A DNA stretch of 7,678 bases from Candidatus Nanopelagicaceae bacterium (GTDB lineage: Bacteria; Actinomycetota; Actinomycetes; Nanopelagicales; Nanopelagicaceae): NCBI GenBank assembly GCA_947440735.1, contig CANESA010000020.1, positions 1-7,678 of the forward strand. The letters are read 5' to 3'. The notes under the pieces were generated by a model. The model did not search any database, had not been told where the DNA came from, and saw only the letters and a list, made by a program, of their open reading frames with translations. The position numbers and the translations under genes are program-made. Below are positions 6,924 to 7,678 of the stretch, one piece after another. Position 1 is the first letter of the stretch. Every line of letters begins with the position of its first letter.

Positions 6924-7014
6924 TCACCCTGTTCAAGAAAAGTTCACCCTAATCTCACTAGGTATGTGGGTATTCGTCACCCTACAATTTGAACTTGGGA
7001 TGAATAATCACCCC
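6924..7014 (+). repeat. Four direct repeats TCACCC(T/C) upstream of the RodZ-like gene
   Basis: TCACCCT occurs at 6924-6930, 6944-6950 and 6977-6983, with a one-mismatch copy TCACCCC at 7008-7014. Start-to-start distances are 20, 33 and 31 bases, close to two, three and three helical turns, so all copies face roughly the same side of the DNA. They fill the only large non-coding gap. The third copy abuts the TACAAT hexamer, sharing its first T. This looks like an operator array for an unidentified regulator. I do not recognise the motif. Confidence 0.45.
6983..6988 (+). promoter_or_regulatory. Candidate -10 hexamer for the RodZ-like gene
   Basis: TACAAT differs from TATAAT by one base. Transcription would start near 6995, leaving a leader of about 42 bases before the ATG at 7037. 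No good -35 is found 16-18 bases upstream, where the sequence is around 6959-6966, so an activator or extended contacts would be needed. A repeat box adjoins it on the left and another lies downstream of the predicted start. Confidence 0.4.
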
Positions 7015-7036
7015 ACCAAATCAGACTGTTGGTGAT
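7007..7036 (+). promoter_or_regulatory. Inverted repeat directly before the RodZ-like start codon
   Basis: ATCACC (7007-7012) and GGTGAT (7031-7036) are perfect 6-bp inverted arms, 18 bases apart, and the right arm touches the ATG at 7037. A competing pairing is ACCAA (7015-7019) with TTGGT (7029-7033), with a nine-base loop. In RNA either hairpin would cover the ribosome-binding region; in DNA the arms could be an operator. The left arm overlaps the fourth repeat box. The gene lacks a clear Shine-Dalgarno. Confidence 0.35.
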
Positions 7037-7678
7037 ATGACGCTAGGTGAGTTCTTACAACAAGCGCGCGAGAACGCGGGCTTGAGCGTTGACGAACTCG
7101 CACACATTGTAAATCTTCGCCCCGGACTTATTCGGGCGATGGAATCTAATGATTTTCTCCCCTGTGGTGGCGATACTTATGCACGAGGACACATTAGAAA
7201 TATCGCGCAAATAACAAGAATCAATTCGCAAGAGCTGCTTGCGATGTATGACGCGGAACATTCTGTCGACTCGCGTTCAATACATACCCGACTTGTAGAT
7301 AATAATGCTGCTGCAATTCGTAGTGAAAATCGGAAGTTATCCTGGAAAGTTCTTGTTGGTGCTTCACTTTCTATTGTTCTACTAATCGGAGTCGCTCAGT
7401 TTGCGATCAGCGCATTAGATTCAGAGCCTGCAACAACATCAATGGTCACAGAGGAAGTCGAACCTTCACAAACACCTACACCAACTGCATCAGCGGCCCC
7501 ATCTGCAACTTCATCGACAGTAAATAATGAGCTCACCTTGTCGATCGCTGCCACTCGCGGTAATTCAAATATTGATGTTGTTATTGGGGGAGCGAGCGTT
7601 TACAAAGGCCCACTCTTTCAAGGCGAATCTAAATCATTTGTTGGAGAGAGTTCCATTTCGGTCTACTTAGGAAATGCA
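7037..7678 (+). CDS. RodZ-like helix-turn-helix membrane protein, N-terminal part
   Basis: The frame is open from ATG 7037 to the right edge, giving 214 residues with no stop, so the gene is incomplete. Residues 1-70 form a Cro/Xre-type helix-turn-helix of the RodZ class (MTLGEFLQQARENAGLSVDE, then a variant of the usual YxRGxIRxYA as TYARGHIRNIAQ at 47-58). A basic stretch (SENRKLSWK, 96-104) precedes one membrane helix (about 105-124). A Thr/Ser/Pro/Ala-rich linker (about 131-162) leads into a DUF4115-like domain starting ELTLSIAATRG, with YKGPLFQGESKSF and the LGNA motif at the edge. RodZ proteins connect the cytoplasmic elongation machinery to the envelope, and actinobacterial relatives commonly sit next to ftsK. 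The aromatic residue often seen in the first strand of DUF4115 (a C/SWV-type motif) is replaced by NSNIDV. It could be a membrane-bound transcription regulator instead. Confidence 0.85.
   Translation, partial: MTLGEFLQQARENAGLSVDELAHIVNLRPGLIRAMESNDFLPCGGDTYARGHIRNIAQITRINSQELLAMYDAEHSVDSRSIHTRLVDNNAAAIRSENRKLSWKVLVGASLSIVLLIGVAQFAISALDSEPATTSMVTEEVEPSQTPTPTASAAPSATSSTVNNELTLSIAATRGNSNIDVVIGGASVYKGPLFQGESKSFVGESSISVYLGNA

Noticed and set aside
6931..6996. AAGTTCA (6940-6946) and TGAACTT (6990-6996) as a terminator or operator
   Set aside because: The arms are only 7 bp with a 43-base separation, and there is no GC-rich stem or U-tract. It could be chance in an AT-leaning gap, so it is not called as a feature.
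1..7678. A previously undescribed multi-gene system (defence, mobile or secondary-metabolite)
   Set aside because: Every coding region is assignable to a known housekeeping or transport family in a conserved order, with no toxin, nuclease, integrase, transposase or repeat-spacer pattern. Only the regulatory sequences remain unexplained.

Overview
This window is dense chromosomal sequence that looks like a streamlined actinobacterium. Base composition is moderate (about mid-40s % GC by eye), gene gaps are mostly under 60 bp, and the proteins have clear actinobacterial character. These include a mycoredoxin-like glutaredoxin tail, a ThyX with the HGSPFEH and RHRIASYNEES signatures, a single RNase J, and a RodZ-like protein directly after FtsK. 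The order thyX-dapA-rnj-ftsK matches the Mycobacterium tuberculosis locus Rv2754c-Rv2753c-Rv2752c-Rv2748c. The low GC and tight packing suggest a small-genome aquatic lineage such as acI/Nanopelagicales. That placement is inference, because no rRNA or other phylogenetic marker has been compared.

Layout. Positions 1-162 (+) hold the end of a glutaredoxin-like gene. It converges on azlD (164-484, -) with a single base between the two stop codons. azlC (475-1149, -) lies upstream of azlD and overlaps it, forming a two-gene branched-chain amino acid exporter unit. A 59-bp divergent region (1150-1208) separates azlC from thyX (1209-1928, +). Then come dapA (1986-2876), rnj (2888-4570) and ftsK (4588-6921), all on the + strand with gaps of 57, 11 and 17 bp. 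A 115-bp gap (6922-7036) is the largest non-coding stretch. After it a RodZ-like gene starts at 7037 and runs off the right edge. No stretch over 300 bp lacks a gene. I see no tRNA, rRNA, CRISPR array, insertion sequence, prophage or convincing intrinsic terminator.

How the genes relate. ThyX makes dTMP for DNA synthesis, DapA starts the lysine/diaminopimelate branch that feeds peptidoglycan, RNase J matures and decays RNA, FtsK moves DNA at the division septum, and the RodZ-like protein probably links cytoplasm to cell-wall growth. Together they form a growth and division housekeeping cluster, not a specialised accessory system. AzlCD and the glutaredoxin are separate neighbours.

The parts worth a second look are regulatory. 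One is a set of TANNNT hexamers 6-8 nt before several start codons, suggesting leaderless transcription; at dapA there is also a TTGAAA box 17 nt upstream. The other is four TCACCC(T/C) direct repeats spaced 20, 33 and 31 bp before the RodZ-like gene, one of them abutting a TACAAT hexamer. I found no clear sign of a new multi-gene system.
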